Assembly: GCF_003231305.1 (NCBI RefSeq)
Contig: NZ_QKVM01000025.1
Span: forward strand, 1 to 64,000
Direction of reading: 5' to 3'
DNA: 64,000 bases
From: Pseudomonas sichuanensis
GTDB lineage: Bacteria > Pseudomonadota > Gammaproteobacteria > Pseudomonadales > Pseudomonadaceae
In this document: positions 28,355 through 39,609 of the stretch, piece after piece
Numbering within the stretch: the stretch's first letter is position 1
How the letters are laid out: each line of letters opens with the position of its first letter
Notes under the pieces: model-generated
What the model was told of the DNA's origin: nothing
Seen by the model: the letters and a program-made list of their open reading frames with translations, nothing else
Database searches by the model: none
Position numbers and translations under genes: made by a program

Positions 28355-29654
28355 TCGTCTGCGCCCGCTGATGCTGGGCGCCGTTTTACTCAGTGGCGCG
28401 GCGCATGCCGCACCGCAGTCCCTGGACCGCGTGGTGGCCATCGTCGACAACGACGTGGTCATGCAGAGCCAACTGGACCAGCGCGTGCGTGAAGTCCAGC
28501 AGACCATCGCCAAACGCGGTGGCGGCGTGCCGCCGGCTGGCGCACTGGAGCAGCAGGTACTGGAACGCCTGATCGTCGAGAACCTGCAACTGCAGATCGG
28601 CGAGCGCTCGGGCATCCGCATCACCGACGAAGAACTGAACCAGGCCGTCGCCACCATTGCCCAGCGCAATGGCATGTCGCCCGAGCAGTTCCGTGCCGCC
28701 CTGGCCCATGATGGCCTGTCGTTCGACGACGCCCGCGAACAGATCAAGCGCGAGATGATCATCAGCCGCGTGCGTCAGCGTCGCGTCGCCGAACGTATCC
28801 AGGTGTCCGAGCAGGAAGTGAAGAACTTCCTCAACTCCGACCTCGGCAAGATGCAGATGTCGGAAGAGTACCGCCTGGCCAACATCCTCATCCCGACCCC
28901 GGAAAGCGCCAACTCCACGGCCATCCAGGCGGCAGCCCAGCAGGCCGGCCAGGTCTACCAGCAGCTCAAGCAGGGCGCCGACTTCGGCAAGCTGGCCATC
29001 GAGCGCTCGGCCAGCGAGAACGCCCTGGAAGGCGGCGAGATGGGCTGGCGTAAAGCCGGCCAGTTGCCACCGGACTTTGCCAAGATGCTCAGCAGCATGA
29101 GCGCCGGCGACGTCACCCAGCCTATTCGCATCCCCAACGGTTTCATCATCCTCAAGCTCGAGGAGAAACGTGGTGGCAGCGAGAGCGTGCTGCGTGACGA
29201 AGTGCATGTGCGCCACATCCTGATCAAGCCAAGCGAGATCCGCAGCGAAGCCGCCACCAAGGAGCTCGCTGAAAAACTGTACGACCGGATCAGCAGCGGC
29301 GAAGACTTTGCCACCCTGGCCAAGAGCTTCTCGGAAGACCCGGGTTCGGCACTCCACGGTGGCGACCTGAACTGGGTCGACCCGGACAGCCTGGTCCCGG
29401 AATTCCGCGAGCAGATGGCCGACGCCAAACAAGGCGTGGTGACCAAGCCGTTCCGTACCCAGTACGGCTGGCATGTGCTGGAAGTGCTGGGCCGCCGCGC
29501 CACCGACAGCACCGAAAAAGCCCGTGAACAGCAGGCCATGAGCGTACTGCGCAACCGCAAGTACGACGAAGAGCTGCAGACCTGGCTGCGCCAGATCCGC
29601 GACGAGGCCTACGTTGAAGTCAAACTGCCTGGCGCTGACCAGGCCACCCAGTGA
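28335..29654 (+). CDS. surA: Periplasmic chaperone/peptidyl-prolyl isomerase SurA
   Basis: SurA escorts outer-membrane proteins, including LptD, through the periplasm. The 439-residue product has a signal peptide ([24 protein letters not shown]), the SurA N-domain ([21 protein letters not shown]), two parvulin domains (around 170-270 and 285-385, the second with [14 protein letters not shown] and [13 protein letters not shown]) and a C-terminal helix. The start is a GTG 20 bases inside lptD. A GTG two codons earlier, with AAGG five bases before it, is equally possible. Overlap implies coupled translation with its main client, lptD. Confidence 0.95.
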   Translation: MKTKLIDRLRPLMLGAVLLSGAAHAAPQSLDRVVAIVDNDVVMQSQLDQRVREVQQTIAKRGGGVPPAGALEQQVLERLIVENLQLQIGERSGIRITDEELNQAVATIAQRNGMSPEQFRAALAHDGLSFDDAREQIKREMIISRVRQRRVAERIQVSEQEVKNFLNSDLGKMQMSEEYRLANILIPTPESANSTAIQAAAQQAGQVYQQLKQGADFGKLAIERSASENALEGGEMGWRKAGQLPPDFAKMLSSMSAGDVTQPIRIPNGFIILKLEEKRGGSESVLRDEVHVRHILIKPSEIRSEAATKELAEKLYDRISSGEDFATLAKSFSEDPGSALHGGDLNWVDPDSLVPEFREQMADAKQGVVTKPFRTQYGWHVLEVLGRRATDSTEKAREQQAMSVLRNRKYDEELQTWLRQIRDEAYVEVKLPGADQATQ

Positions 29655-30640
29655 AGCCCCTGCGCTTCGCCGTTACACCCGGCGAACCAGCCGGCATAGG
29701 CCCCGACCTGTGCCTGCTGCTCGCCGCCGAGGCCCAGCCCCATCCCCTGATCGCCATCACCAGCCGTGACCTGCTCGCCGAGCGGGCCACGCAGCTGGGC
29801 CTGGCCGTCAGCCTGCTGGCCGTCACCCCGGACAACCTGCCCGAACACCCTGCCCCTGCCGGCAGCCTGTACGTCTGGGATACGCCCCTGGCCGCGCCTG
29901 TGGCCGCCGGGCAACTGAACAAGGCCAACGCCGCGTTTGTGCTGGATACGCTGACACGCGCCGGGCAAGGCTGCCTTGACGGGCTTTTTGCCGGGATGAT
30001 CACCGCCCCGGTACACAAAGGCGTGATCAACGAGAGCGGAATCGCGTTCTCCGGCCATACCGAGTTCCTTGCCGACCTCACCCACACCGCACAGGTGGTC
30101 ATGATGCTGGCCACCCATGGCCTGCGCGTGGCCTTGGTGACCACGCACCTGCCGCTGCGCGACGTTGCCGACGCCATCACCGCCGAGCGCCTGGAGCGCG
30201 TGACCCGCATCCTGCATGCGGACATGCGTGACAAGTTCGGCATCGGCAAACCACGCATCCTGGTCTGCGGGCTCAACCCGCATGCCGGCGAAGGCGGCCA
30301 CCTTGGCCGCGAAGAAATCGACATCATCGAGCCCGTACTGGAGCGCCTGCGTACCGAAGGCATGGACCTGCGCGGACCATTACCGGCCGATACCCTGTTT
30401 ACCCCCAAATATCTGGAGCACTGCGACGCGGTGCTGGCGATGTACCACGACCAAGGCCTGCCCGTACTCAAGTACAAGGGCTTCGGCGCTGCGGTCAACG
30501 TGACGCTGGGCCTGCCGATCATCCGCACTTCGGTCGACCACGGCACCGCCCTGGACCTGGCCGGCACCGGCAAGATCGACACCGGCAGCCTGCGCGTCGC
30601 CCTGGAAACCGCCTACCAGATGGCCGAGAACCGACCATGA
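29651..30640 (+). CDS. pdxA: 4-hydroxythreonine-4-phosphate dehydrogenase
   Basis: PdxA oxidises 4-phosphohydroxy-threonine in pyridoxal-5-phosphate synthesis. The 329 residues show [15 protein letters not shown], the metal-binding histidines in [28 protein letters not shown] and [16 protein letters not shown]. The start is GTG, and its GTGA overlaps the surA stop by four bases. The gene is a fixed member of the surA-pdxA-rsmA-apaGH cluster in gammaproteobacteria. Confidence 0.96.
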   Translation: MKPLRFAVTPGEPAGIGPDLCLLLAAEAQPHPLIAITSRDLLAERATQLGLAVSLLAVTPDNLPEHPAPAGSLYVWDTPLAAPVAAGQLNKANAAFVLDTLTRAGQGCLDGLFAGMITAPVHKGVINESGIAFSGHTEFLADLTHTAQVVMMLATHGLRVALVTTHLPLRDVADAITAERLERVTRILHADMRDKFGIGKPRILVCGLNPHAGEGGHLGREEIDIIEPVLERLRTEGMDLRGPLPADTLFTPKYLEHCDAVLAMYHDQGLPVLKYKGFGAAVNVTLGLPIIRTSVDHGTALDLAGTGKIDTGSLRVALETAYQMAENRP

Positions 30641-31437
30641 CCGAGCATTACCAACACCGGGCGCGCAAGCGCTTCGGCCAGAACTTCCTGCATGACGCCG
30701 GAATCATCGACCGCATTCTGCGGGCGATCCACGCCAAGGCCGGCGAGAACCTGCTGGAAATCGGCCCTGGCCAGGGCGCCCTCACCGAGGGCCTGCTGAA
30801 CAGCGGCGCACAACTGGACGTGGTGGAGCTGGACAAGGACCTGGTGCCGATCCTGCAGCACAAGTTCGCCGGGCGTGACAATTTCCGCCTGCACCAGGGC
30901 GACGCCCTGAAGTTCGACTTCAATCAGCTGGGTGTACCGCCACGCAGCCTGAAAGTGGTAGGCAACCTGCCCTACAACATCTCCACGCCACTGATCTTCC
31001 ACCTGCTGGCACACGCCAACCTGATCCGCGACATGCACTTCATGCTGCAGAAGGAAGTGGTCGAGCGCATGGCCGCAGGGCCTGGCGGTGGTGACTGGGG
31101 GCGGTTGTCGATCATGGTGCAGTACCACTGCCGCGTGGAACACCTGTTCAACGTAGGCCCCGGCGCCTTCAACCCGCCACCGAAGGTCGATTCGGCCATC
31201 GTGCGCCTGGTGCCCCATGAAGTGCTGCCCTACCCAGCCAAGGACCCGCTGCTGCTGGAGCGTGTCGTGCGCGAAGCCTTCAACCAGCGCCGCAAGACCC
31301 TGCGCAACACGCTCAAGGGTCTGCTCGACAGCCAGGCCATCGAGGCCGCTGGCGTCGATGGCAGCCTGCGCCCCGAGCAACTGGACCTGGCAGCGTTCGT
31401 GCGCCTGGCCGACAAGCTGGCCGAGCAGCAAGGCTGA
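30637..31437 (+). CDS. rsmA: 16S rRNA (adenine1518-N6/adenine1519-N6)-dimethyltransferase
   Basis: RsmA/KsgA dimethylates two adenines near the 3' end of 16S rRNA during small-subunit maturation. The 266-residue protein has the SAM-binding [23 protein letters not shown] and the catalytic [19 protein letters not shown] at the N-terminus and [10 protein letters not shown] in the C-domain are also typical. Its ATGA overlaps the pdxA stop. Confidence 0.97.
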   Translation: MTEHYQHRARKRFGQNFLHDAGIIDRILRAIHAKAGENLLEIGPGQGALTEGLLNSGAQLDVVELDKDLVPILQHKFAGRDNFRLHQGDALKFDFNQLGVPPRSLKVVGNLPYNISTPLIFHLLAHANLIRDMHFMLQKEVVERMAAGPGGGDWGRLSIMVQYHCRVEHLFNVGPGAFNPPPKVDSAIVRLVPHEVLPYPAKDPLLLERVVREAFNQRRKTLRNTLKGLLDSQAIEAAGVDGSLRPEQLDLAAFVRLADKLAEQQG

Positions 31438-31452
31438 CCCCACCTCGCAACA

Positions 31453-31480
31453 CAAGCTCGCTCCCACGGGAGCGGGCTTG
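31453..31480. repeat. Single REP hairpin after rsmA
   Basis: CAAGCTCGCTCCC and GGGAGCGGGCTTG form a 13-base stem (one G-T pair) around a two-base centre, 15 bases past the rsmA stop. It is a half element of the GCAAGCCCGCTCCCAC family. It may reduce read-through into apaG or stabilise the upstream mRNA. Confidence 0.7.
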
Positions 31481-31562
31481 CCCCACGGTCAGCCATGACT
31501 GGCCCTCCCCCCCGCCAATGGCCTAGACTGCGTTATTGCGTCAGTTCGCCCAAGGCCCTTGC

Positions 31563-31943
31563 ATGTCCGACCCCCGCTACCAGATCGACGTCAGCGTCGT
31601 GACCCGCTACCTCAAAGAACAATCCGACCCCGAAAACAGTCGCTTCGCTTTCGCCTACACCATCACCGTGCAGAACAACGGCACGGTCAAGGCCAAACTG
31701 ATGTCGCGTCACTGGCTGATCACCAATGGCGATGGCGAAGTCGAGGAAGTGCGCGGCGCCGGCGTGATCGGCCAACAACCGCTGATCGACCCGGGCCAGA
31801 GCCACACCTACAGCAGCGGGGCGGTCATCAGCACCCGCGTCGGCACCATGCAGGGCAGCTATCAGATGTTCGCCGAAGACGGTAAACGTTTCGATGCCGA
31901 GATCGCACCGTTCCGCCTGGCCGTTCCCGGAGCCCTGCACTGA
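31563..31943 (+). CDS. apaG: Co2+/Mg2+ efflux protein ApaG (DUF525)
   Basis: ApaG is a small immunoglobulin-like fold protein of debated function, historically linked to cobalt resistance. The 126 residues include [33 protein letters not shown], the Gly-rich [32 protein letters not shown], and MQGSYQM. The ATG used gives the usual length; a GTG nine codons earlier is not needed. Its stop overlaps the apaH start by one base. Confidence 0.95.
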   Translation: MSDPRYQIDVSVVTRYLKEQSDPENSRFAFAYTITVQNNGTVKAKLMSRHWLITNGDGEVEEVRGAGVIGQQPLIDPGQSHTYSSGAVISTRVGTMQGSYQMFAEDGKRFDAEIAPFRLAVPGALH

Positions 31944-32809
31944 TGGCCACTTACGCGGTCGGTGACCTGCAAGGCTGCCTGCAGCCGCTCAAGTGCCTGC
32001 TCGAACGCGTACGCTTCGACCCTGCCGTCGATCGCCTGTGGCTGGTAGGTGACCTGGTCAACCGCGGCCCCGAGTCGCTCGAAACACTGCGCTACCTGTA
32101 TTCCATTCGGCACGCCCTGGTGTGCGTGCTGGGTAACCACGACCTGCACCTGCTGGCGGCCTGGCATAACGTCGAGCGCCTGAAGAAGAGCGACACCCTG
32201 CGCGAAATCATCGAAGCGCCGGACGCCGACCAACTGTTCGACTGGCTGCGCCGGCAGAAGCTGCTGCACTACGACGAGCCCCGTGGCATCGCCATGGTTC
32301 ACGCCGGGATCCCGCCGCAATGGACCCTGGGCAGAGCGCTCGAGCTGGCAGCTGAAGTCGAGGAAGTGCTGCGCGACGACAATCGCCTGAAGCTCTACCT
32401 GGACGGCATGTACGGCAACGAACCGAACAAGTGGAGCAAGGATCTCACCGGCGTCGAGCGCCTGCGGGTGATCACCAACTACTTCACCCGCATGCGCTTC
32501 TGTACCGCCGCCGGCAAGCTCGACCTCAAGACCAAGGAAGGCGCAGACAGCGCGCCGAAAGGCTACAAGCCATGGTTCGACCACCCCGAGCGTCGTGCTC
32601 GCCATGTGAAGATCATCTTCGGCCACTGGGCCGCCCTTGAAGGCCGCGTCAGCGCGCCGGGCGTCATCGCCCTGGACACCGGCTGCGTCTGGGGGGGCGC
32701 CATGACCCTGTACAACGTCGACAGCGGCGAGTACCACCGCTGCGACTGCACCCGCGAGGGCACCCCTCGCCTGCCGGCAGCACCAGCCGCCCCTACCGAT
32801 CAGCCCTGA
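31943..32809 (+). CDS. apaH: Symmetrical bis(5'-nucleosyl)-tetraphosphatase
   Basis: ApaH hydrolyses Ap4A to two ADP and also removes Np4 caps from RNA. The 288-residue metallophosphatase contains [35 protein letters not shown] and FGHWAALEG, all the expected metal ligands. Start and stop are coupled to apaG (TGATG). glpE follows by 12 bases. Confidence 0.97.
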   Translation: MATYAVGDLQGCLQPLKCLLERVRFDPAVDRLWLVGDLVNRGPESLETLRYLYSIRHALVCVLGNHDLHLLAAWHNVERLKKSDTLREIIEAPDADQLFDWLRRQKLLHYDEPRGIAMVHAGIPPQWTLGRALELAAEVEEVLRDDNRLKLYLDGMYGNEPNKWSKDLTGVERLRVITNYFTRMRFCTAAGKLDLKTKEGADSAPKGYKPWFDHPERRARHVKIIFGHWAALEGRVSAPGVIALDTGCVWGGAMTLYNVDSGEYHRCDCTREGTPRLPAAPAAPTDQP

Positions 32810-32821
32810 AGGAACCGCCCC

Positions 32822-33151
32822 ATGAGCGAATTCAAGCGCATCTCCCCCGAACAGGCCCTCGCCCTGCGCGAAAAAGGCGCGGTCGTGGTCGACATTCGCG
32901 ACCCGCAAGCCTATGCCGCCGGCCACATCAGCGGCGCCACTCATCTGGATAACCATTCGGTTGCCGACTTCATCCGCAACGCCGACCTGGACGCGCCTAC
33001 ACTGGTAGTCTGCTACCACGGCAACTCCAGCCAGAGCGCCGCCGCCTACCTCGTCGGCCAGGGCTTCTCCAACGTCTACAGCATCGACGGAGGCTTCGAG
33101 CTGTGGCGCGCCACCTACCCGAGCGAAACCGCCCAGGGCAGCGCTGAATAA
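32822..33151 (+). CDS. glpE: Thiosulfate sulfurtransferase GlpE (rhodanese)
   Basis: This single-domain rhodanese of 109 residues transfers sulfane sulfur from thiosulfate to acceptors such as cyanide or thioredoxin. The active-site cysteine is C64 in [13 protein letters not shown], the loop size typical of sulfurtransferases rather than phosphatases. [21 protein letters not shown] is the substrate-side motif. It is the last gene of the lptD-to-glpE run. Confidence 0.95.
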   Translation: MSEFKRISPEQALALREKGAVVVDIRDPQAYAAGHISGATHLDNHSVADFIRNADLDAPTLVVCYHGNSSQSAAAYLVGQGFSNVYSIDGGFELWRATYPSETAQGSAE

Positions 33152-33238
33152 TTTTTTCATTTTTCCTGCAGCCCGCGTTCCGTGCGGGCTCGCGACCGAC
33201 CTGACGAACGGTCGCAGAGGTCTTCTTCGCCCCCCGCC

Positions 33239-33270
33239 CTTGACCTCTCGTATAACCAACTATCCTTAAG
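33239..33270 (+). promoter_or_regulatory. Candidate prkA-operon promoter with RpoS-like -10
   Basis: TTGACC (33240-33245) is followed after 15 bases by TATCCT within CTATCCTTAAG (33260-33270), which resembles the sigma38 extended -10 CTATACTTAA. It is about 165 bases before prkA. The rest of the 283-base gap between glpE and prkA holds a GCCCGC/GCGGGC hairpin (33168-33190) and no gene. Confidence 0.4.
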
Positions 33271-33434
33271 CCCAGGCCATCCAAAAAAGGGGAGAGCCGG
33301 TACACCGGCGTGCGGGTCATCGGTAGCGTTTCAGGGTGTTCTGGGGGGTATACAGCAACCGGCAAAAACCGGCTGCATGCCAGCATCGGCTGACTGATCC
33401 GGCGTCGTCTCCACGTATCGAGCGAGGTGACGTC

Positions 33435-35357
33435 ATGAGCATTTTTAGCCACTTCCAACAACGTTTCGAGTCCACCCGCCAGGAAGAACTCACGCTGCAG
33501 GAGTACCTCGAGCTGTGCAAAGAGGATCGCAGTGCCTATGCCTCGGCGGCCGAGCGGCTGTTGCTGGCCATCGGCGACCCAGAGCTGATCGACACCTCAA
33601 GCAACTCCAGGCTGTCGCGGATCTTCTCCAACAAGGTGATCCGCCGCTATCCGGCCTTTGCCGACTTCCATGGGATGGAAGAATGCATCGACCAGATCGT
33701 CTCCTACTTCCGCCATGCCGCCCAAGGCCTGGAAGAGAAGAAGCAGATCCTCTACCTGCTGGGCCCGGTGGGCGGCGGTAAATCGTCGCTGGCCGAGAAA
33801 CTCAAGCAGCTGATGGAAAAAGTACCTTTCTATGCCATCAAGGGCTCGCCGGTATTCGAGTCCCCGCTGGGGTTGTTCAACGCCACCGAAGATGGCGCGA
33901 TTCTCGAAGAAGAGTTCGGCATCAACCGCCGTTACCTCAACACCATCATGTCGCCCTGGGCCACCAAACGTCTGCAGGAGTTCGGCGGTGACATCAGCAA
34001 GTTCAAGGTGGTCAAGCTCTATCCGTCGATCCTCAATCAGATCGCCATCGCCAAGACCGAACCCGGTGACGAGAACAACCAGGACATTTCTGCCCTGGTC
34101 GGCAAGGTGGATATCCGCAAGCTCGAAGAATTCCCGCAGAACGACGCCGACGCCTACAGCTATTCGGGGGCGCTGTGCCGGGCCAACCAGGGCCTGATGG
34201 AATTCGTCGAAATGTTCAAGGCGCCGATCAAGGTCCTGCACCCCTTGCTCACCGCCACCCAGGAAGGCAACTACAACAGTACCGAAGGCCTCGGGGCCAT
34301 CCCCTATACCGGTATCCTGCTGGCCCACTCCAACGAATCGGAGTGGCACACCTTCCGCAACAACAAGAACAACGAAGCCTTCATCGACCGTATCTACATC
34401 GTCAAGGTGCCCTACTGCCTGCGGGTCAGCGACGAAATCAAGATCTACGACAAGCTGTTGGTCAACAGTTCGCTGGCCAAGGCCCACTGCGCGCCCGACA
34501 CCCTCAAGATGCTGGCCCAGTTCACCGTGCTTTCGCGGCTCAAGGAGCCGGAAAACTCCAACATCTATTCGAAGATGCGGGTCTATGACGGTGAGAATCT
34601 CAAGGATACCGACCCCAAGGCCAAATCGATCCAGGAGTACCGCGACTCGGCAGGCGTCGACGAGGGCATGAACGGCCTGTCGACCCGCTTCGCCTTCAAG
34701 ATCCTGTCCAAGGTGTTCAACTTCGACCCGCACGAGATCGCCGCCAACCCGGTGCACCTGCTGTATGTGCTTGAGCAGCAGATCGAGCAGGAGCAATTCC
34801 CGGCCGAAGTGCGCGAGCGCTACCTGCGCTACCTCAAGGAATACCTGGCGCCGCGCTACATCGAGTTCATCGGCAAGGAGATCCAGACCGCCTACCTCGA
34901 GTCCTACAGCGAGTACGGCCAGAACATCTTCGACCGCTACGTGCTGTATGCCGATTTCTGGATTCAGGACCAGGAGTACCGCGACCCCGAAACCGGCGAG
35001 ATCCTCAACCGCATCGCCCTCAACGAAGAGCTGGAAAAGATCGAGAAACCGGCCGGCATCAGCAATCCGAAGGACTTCCGCAACGAAATCGTCAACTTCG
35101 TGCTGCGCGCCCGGGCCAACAACAATGGCAAGAACCCCAGCTGGCTCAGCTACGAGAAACTGCGGGTGGTCATCGAGAAGAAAATGTTCTCCAACACCGA
35201 GGACCTGCTGCCGGTCATCAGCTTCAATGCCAAGGCCAGCAAGGAGGATCAACAGAAGCACAACGACTTCGTCACCCGGATGGTCGAGCGCGGCTACACC
35301 GACAAGCAGGTGCGTTTGCTGTCGGAATGGTACCTGCGGGTCAGAAAATCGCAGTAA
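33435..35357 (+). CDS. prkA: PrkA-family serine protein kinase / AAA+ protein
   Basis: The 640-residue protein has an N-terminal PrkA AAA domain with Walker A LLGPVGGGKSSLAEKL (about residues 110-125) and Walker-B-type acidic residues near EFVEMFKAP. A C-terminal kinase-like PrkA domain follows. Homologues (E. coli YeaG) act in stationary-phase and nitrogen-starvation adaptation. The ATG lies after AGGTGACGTC and matches the usual MSIFSHFQQRFE. It heads the conserved trio prkA-yeaH-spoVR. Confidence 0.95.
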   Translation: MSIFSHFQQRFESTRQEELTLQEYLELCKEDRSAYASAAERLLLAIGDPELIDTSSNSRLSRIFSNKVIRRYPAFADFHGMEECIDQIVSYFRHAAQGLEEKKQILYLLGPVGGGKSSLAEKLKQLMEKVPFYAIKGSPVFESPLGLFNATEDGAILEEEFGINRRYLNTIMSPWATKRLQEFGGDISKFKVVKLYPSILNQIAIAKTEPGDENNQDISALVGKVDIRKLEEFPQNDADAYSYSGALCRANQGLMEFVEMFKAPIKVLHPLLTATQEGNYNSTEGLGAIPYTGILLAHSNESEWHTFRNNKNNEAFIDRIYIVKVPYCLRVSDEIKIYDKLLVNSSLAKAHCAPDTLKMLAQFTVLSRLKEPENSNIYSKMRVYDGENLKDTDPKAKSIQEYRDSAGVDEGMNGLSTRFAFKILSKVFNFDPHEIAANPVHLLYVLEQQIEQEQFPAEVRERYLRYLKEYLAPRYIEFIGKEIQTAYLESYSEYGQNIFDRYVLYADFWIQDQEYRDPETGEILNRIALNEELEKIEKPAGISNPKDFRNEIVNFVLRARANNNGKNPSWLSYEKLRVVIEKKMFSNTEDLLPVISFNAKASKEDQQKHNDFVTRMVERGYTDKQVRLLSEWYLRVRKSQ

Positions 35358-35368
35358 GGCGGCAAGTG

Positions 35369-35457
35369 ACAAGCCGCAAGCTGCAAGCCGCACGGCGCCA
35401 GGCTCAGCTCTGGCGCCACGGCTTTCAGCAGCGGTGGCTGCTCCATCTTGCAGCTTG
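35369..35457. repeat. Nested inverted repeats between prkA and yeaH
   Basis: Outer arms CAAGCTGCAAG (35377-35387) and CTTGCAGCTTG (35447-35457) enclose a second hairpin GGCGCCAG-GCTCAGCT-CTGGCGCC (35394-35417) extended by GCCG/CGGC. The 134-base spacer therefore folds almost entirely and codes for nothing. Similar AGCTTGCAGCTT repeats are dispersed in Pseudomonas genomes, to my recollection. Confidence 0.7.
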
Positions 35458-35491
35458 AAGCCAGTAGCTGCATCCAGTCACCGGAGGGATC

Positions 35492-36763
35492 ATGAGCTAC
35501 GTAATCGACCGACGCCTGAACGGCAAGAACAAGAGCACGGTCAACCGCCAGCGTTTTTTGCGGCGCTACCGTGAGCACATCAAGAAAGCCGTCGAAGAGG
35601 CCGTTAGCCGCCGCTCCATCATGGACATGGAGCATGGCGAGCAGATCAGCATCCCGGGCCGTGACATCGACGAACCGGTGCTGCACCACGGTCGCGGCGG
35701 CAAGCAGACTGTCGTCCACCCCGGTAACAAAGAATTCACTGCAGGCGAGCACATCGCTCGACCACAAGGCGGCGGCGGGGGTGGCGGGCGTGGCAAGGCC
35801 GGCAACTCCGGCGAGGGCATGGACGATTTCGTCTTCCAGATCACTCAGGAAGAGTTTCTCGAATTCATGTTCGAGGACCTCGAGCTGCCCAACCTGGTCA
35901 AACGCCACCTGACCGGTGCCGACACCTTCAAGACCGTGCGCGCCGGGATCGCCAACGAAGGCAACCCCTCGCGCATCAACATCGTGCGCACCCTGCGTTC
36001 GGCCCATGCCCGGCGCATCGCGCTGACCGGCAGCAGCCGCGCACTGTTGCGCGAGGCACAAAAGGAACTGGATCGGCTGAAAGTCGAGGAGCCCGACAAC
36101 TTCACCGACATCCAGGAAACCGAGGCCGAGATCGAGCGGCTCAAGGCACGTATCAACCGCCTGCCATTTCTCGACACCTTCGACCTCAAATACAACCTGC
36201 TGGTCAAGCAGCCCAACCCCAGCTCCAAGGCGGTGATGTTCTGCCTGATGGACGTTTCCGGCTCCATGACCCAGGCCACCAAGGACATCGCCAAACGCTT
36301 CTTCATCCTCCTGTACCTGTTCCTCAAACGGAACTATGACCGCATCGAGGTGGTGTTCATCCGGCACCACACCAGTGCCCGCGAAGTCGACGAGGAAGAA
36401 TTCTTCTACTCCCGTGAAACCGGCGGCACCATCGTTTCCAGTGCGCTCAAGCTGATGCAGGAAATCATGGCTGAGCGCTACCCGGCCAGCGACTGGAACA
36501 TCTACGCCGCCCAGGCGTCCGACGGTGACAACTGGAACGACGACTCGCCGATCTGCCGCGACATCCTGTCCAAGCAGATCATGCCGCACGTGCAGTACTA
36601 CACTTATGTCGAAATCACCCCGCGCGAGCATCAGGCGCTGTGGTACGAATACGAGCGCATCGGCGAGGGTTTCCCCGACACCTTTGCCCAGCAACAGTTG
36701 GTATCGGCCGGCGACATCTACCCGGTCTTCCGTGAACTCTTCCAGCGCAGGTTAGCCACATGA
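35492..36763 (+). CDS. yeaH: YeaH/YhbH family protein (UPF0229, DUF444)
   Basis: The 423-residue protein starts with a basic region ([30 protein letters not shown]). A Gly-rich linker follows ([20 protein letters not shown]), then a von Willebrand-A-like domain with [13 protein letters not shown], the metal-site type DxSxS. It acts with PrkA-type kinase in the E. coli yeaGH stress operon; its biochemical role is unknown. GGAGG precedes the ATG. Its end overlaps spoVR by four bases. Confidence 0.94.
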   Translation: MSYVIDRRLNGKNKSTVNRQRFLRRYREHIKKAVEEAVSRRSIMDMEHGEQISIPGRDIDEPVLHHGRGGKQTVVHPGNKEFTAGEHIARPQGGGGGGGRGKAGNSGEGMDDFVFQITQEEFLEFMFEDLELPNLVKRHLTGADTFKTVRAGIANEGNPSRINIVRTLRSAHARRIALTGSSRALLREAQKELDRLKVEEPDNFTDIQETEAEIERLKARINRLPFLDTFDLKYNLLVKQPNPSSKAVMFCLMDVSGSMTQATKDIAKRFFILLYLFLKRNYDRIEVVFIRHHTSAREVDEEEFFYSRETGGTIVSSALKLMQEIMAERYPASDWNIYAAQASDGDNWNDDSPICRDILSKQIMPHVQYYTYVEITPREHQALWYEYERIGEGFPDTFAQQQLVSAGDIYPVFRELFQRRLAT

Positions 36764-38328
36764 CCGCCAGAGAGCAGAGACGCCAACCCATTTCCACCGG
36801 CTCCGAATGGACATTCGAGCTGATCCAGACCTACGACCGCGAAATCAGTCGCCTGGCCGCGCGTTACGCGCTGGATACCTACCCCAACCAGATCGAAGTG
36901 ATCACCGCCGAGCAAATGATGGACGCCTACGCGTCCGTGGGCATGCCGCTGGGTTATCACCACTGGTCCTATGGCAAGCAATTCCTCAGTACCGAGAAAT
37001 CCTACAGCCGTGGGCAGATGGGCCTGGCCTACGAGATCGTGATCAATTCCGACCCGTGCATCGCCTACCTGATGGAAGAGAACACCATGTGCATGCAGGC
37101 ACTGGTGATCGCCCATGCCTGCTATGGTCACAACAGCTTCTTCAAGGGCAACTACCTGTTCCGTACCTGGACAGACGCAAGCTCCATCATCGACTACCTG
37201 GTATTCGCCAAGCAGTACATCGCCCAGTGCGAGGAGCGCCACGGCATCGACGCTGTCGAGGACCTGATCGACTCCTGCCACGCCCTGATGAACTATGGCG
37301 TCGACCGCTACAAACGCCCCTACCCGATCTCGGCCGAAGAGGAGCGCCGCCGGCAGAAGGAGCGTGAAGAACACCTGCAGCGGCAGATCAACGACCTGTG
37401 GCGCACCATCCCCAAAGGCACCGAAAAGGGCGGCGAGCGCGACGATGCGCGCTTCCCTGCCGAACCTCAGGAGAACATCCTGTATTTCATCGAGAAACAC
37501 GCGCCGTTGCTCGAGCCTTGGCAGCGTGAAGTGGTGCGCATCGTGCGCAAGATTGCGCAGTATTTCTACCCGCAGCGCCAAACCCAGGTGATGAACGAGG
37601 GCTGGGCCACCTTCTGGCACTACACCCTGATGAACGACCTGTACGACGAAGGGCTGATCACCGAAGGCTTCATGATGGAGTTTCTTCAGTCGCACACCAG
37701 CGTGGTGTTCCAGCCGGGCTTCGACAGCCCCTATTACAGCGGCATCAACCCCTACGCCCTGGGGTTTGCCATGTACACCGACATCCGCCGTATCTGCGAA
37801 AACCCGACGGAAGAGGATCGCCGCTGGTTCCCGGACATCGCCGGCAGCGATTGGCTTTCCACCCTCAAATTCGCCATGAGCAGCTTCAAGGACGAGAGCT
37901 TCATCCTGCAGTACCTGTCACCGAAAGTGATGCGCGACCTCAAGCTGTTCAGCATTCTCGACGACGATCAGCGCGACGATCTGCTGGTGCCGGCGATCCA
38001 TGACGAGGATGGCTATCGCACCATCCGTGAGCAGTTGGCCGCCCAGTACAACCTGGGCAACCGTGAACCCAACGTGCAGATCTGGAGCATCGACCGCCGC
38101 GGCGACCGCTCCCTGACTCTGCGCCACCAGCAGCACAACCGTAAGCCACTGGGCGACTCCACCGACGAAGTGCTCAAGCATCTGCATCGCCTGTGGGGCT
38201 TCGACATCCACCTCGAGACCGTCCAGGGCGACCAGGTGATGAAAACCCACCACATGCCGCCGCGCAGCGAACATGGCGAGGCAGGCGACTACGGGCGCAT
38301 GGACCTGGCCGTGGTGCACCACCTCTAG
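36760..38328 (+). CDS. SpoVR family protein (YcgB)
   Basis: The 522-residue SpoVR-like protein carries typical blocks: [69 protein letters not shown] and [13 protein letters not shown]. These are rich in His/Glu as in metal proteins, although no activity is proven. In non-sporulating bacteria it always travels with prkA and yeaH. The ATG is coupled to yeaH (ATGA). Confidence 0.95.
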   Translation: MTAREQRRQPISTGSEWTFELIQTYDREISRLAARYALDTYPNQIEVITAEQMMDAYASVGMPLGYHHWSYGKQFLSTEKSYSRGQMGLAYEIVINSDPCIAYLMEENTMCMQALVIAHACYGHNSFFKGNYLFRTWTDASSIIDYLVFAKQYIAQCEERHGIDAVEDLIDSCHALMNYGVDRYKRPYPISAEEERRRQKEREEHLQRQINDLWRTIPKGTEKGGERDDARFPAEPQENILYFIEKHAPLLEPWQREVVRIVRKIAQYFYPQRQTQVMNEGWATFWHYTLMNDLYDEGLITEGFMMEFLQSHTSVVFQPGFDSPYYSGINPYALGFAMYTDIRRICENPTEEDRRWFPDIAGSDWLSTLKFAMSSFKDESFILQYLSPKVMRDLKLFSILDDDQRDDLLVPAIHDEDGYRTIREQLAAQYNLGNREPNVQIWSIDRRGDRSLTLRHQQHNRKPLGDSTDEVLKHLHRLWGFDIHLETVQGDQVMKTHHMPPRSEHGEAGDYGRMDLAVVHHL

Positions 38329-38388
38329 CGCAGCGCCCCCTCCATTGCTGCCGACAAGGTATCCTGTCGCCAGTAATGGAGGTTCCAC

Positions 38389-39486
38389 ATGCAGATCTAC
38401 AAGGTTGGCGGCGCCGTGCGCGACCGTCTGCTCGGCCGCCCGGTCAGCGACATCGACTGGTTGGTGGTCGGCGCCACGGTCGAACAGATGCAGGCCCTGG
38501 GCTTTCGCCCGGTCGGTGCCGATTTCCCGGTATTCCTTCATCCGAAAACGGGCGAGGAATATGCCTTGGCCCGCACCGAGCGCAAAAGCGGCCGTGGCTA
38601 TGGCGGTTTCACCTTTCACGCAAGCCCGGATGTCACCCTCGAGGAAGACCTGATTCGTCGCGACCTGACCATCAACGCCATGGCCGAGGACGAACAGGGC
38701 ACGCTGTACGATCCCTACCACGGCAAACGCGACCTGAATGAACGCATCCTTCGTCACGTTTCCCCGGCGTTCGCCGAAGATCCCCTGCGGGTACTTCGTG
38801 TTGCCCGTTTTGCTGCCCGCTACGCGCCCTTGGGTTTCGAGGTCGCCGAAGAAACCTTGGGGCTGATGCGCCAGATCGCCGAGTCTGGCGAACTACAGGC
38901 GCTGACCGCCGAGCGCAGCTGGAAAGAGATCGAGCGTGCGTTGATGGAACCCGAGCCACAGGTGTTCATTGAAGTGCTGCGCAGCTGTGGCGGGCTGATG
39001 GAACTGATGCCCGAGCTTGCGCACGGCGCTGATACATTGCCGGCGCTGCACCAGGCGGCAAGGCATCAGCAGCCGCTGCCGGTACGCTGGGCGTGCCTGC
39101 TGCGAGGGCTGCAGCCTGCCGCGATCAAGGCGCTCAACCAGCGCCTCAAAGCCCCACGCGAATGCCAGGAGCTGGCGGCGCTGGTGGGGGAATTTGCCGA
39201 GCGGGCAGACCACGCCCTGGCGCTGGAGCCTGCAAGCCTGCTGGAGATGCTGCATAAGTTCGACGTGTACCGCCGGCCGCAGCGCTTCGAGGACTTCATC
39301 GCCGCGTGCGAGATGGCGACGCTGGGCTCAGGCTATCCACAAGGCGAGTACTTGCGCGGGGCCGCAGAAGCGGCGCGGGCCGTGGATGTGAAGCCATTGC
39401 TGGAAACCGGGCTTTCCGGCCAGGGCCTGGGCGAAGCGCTCAAAGCCGAGCGCCTGAAGGCGCTCGAAGCCTACAAGTCCGCTTGA
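38389..39486 (+). CDS. cca: CCA tRNA nucleotidyltransferase (short form)
   Basis: This enzyme adds or repairs the 3' CCA of tRNAs. The class II head is complete: [12 protein letters not shown], the metal carboxylates [35 protein letters not shown], and the base-selecting [17 protein letters not shown]. At 365 residues it lacks the C-terminal HD phosphohydrolase domain seen in E. coli Cca (412). A GGAGGTT ribosome site precedes the ATG. Confidence 0.95.
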   Translation: MQIYKVGGAVRDRLLGRPVSDIDWLVVGATVEQMQALGFRPVGADFPVFLHPKTGEEYALARTERKSGRGYGGFTFHASPDVTLEEDLIRRDLTINAMAEDEQGTLYDPYHGKRDLNERILRHVSPAFAEDPLRVLRVARFAARYAPLGFEVAEETLGLMRQIAESGELQALTAERSWKEIERALMEPEPQVFIEVLRSCGGLMELMPELAHGADTLPALHQAARHQQPLPVRWACLLRGLQPAAIKALNQRLKAPRECQELAALVGEFAERADHALALEPASLLEMLHKFDVYRRPQRFEDFIAACEMATLGSGYPQGEYLRGAAEAARAVDVKPLLETGLSGQGLGEALKAERLKALEAYKSA

Positions 39487-39490
39487 TCTG

Positions 39491-39600
39491 CCCGGCCTCT
39501 TCACGGGTAAATCGCAGCGGCGAACCGCCGCTCCCACAGATGGCGTGAATGCCGCGGGTGATGAACATCCTGTGGGAGCGGGTTTACCCGCGAAGAGGGC
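39491..39600. repeat. REP pair, one arm degenerate
   Basis: The right arm (39569-39600) is a standard GGGTTTACCCGCGAA-type REP. The left arm (39491-39538) starts and ends like one (CCGGCCTCTTC..., CTCCCACA) but its centre is replaced by CGCAGCGGCGAACCGCCG, a different small palindrome. It lies between the convergent cca and folK genes. Confidence 0.75.
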
Positions 39601-39609
39601 GGCGCAGGC

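Noticed and set aside
33597..35393. A 598-codon open frame antisense to prkA
   Set aside because: Same shadow composition; prkA is a certain gene across this range.
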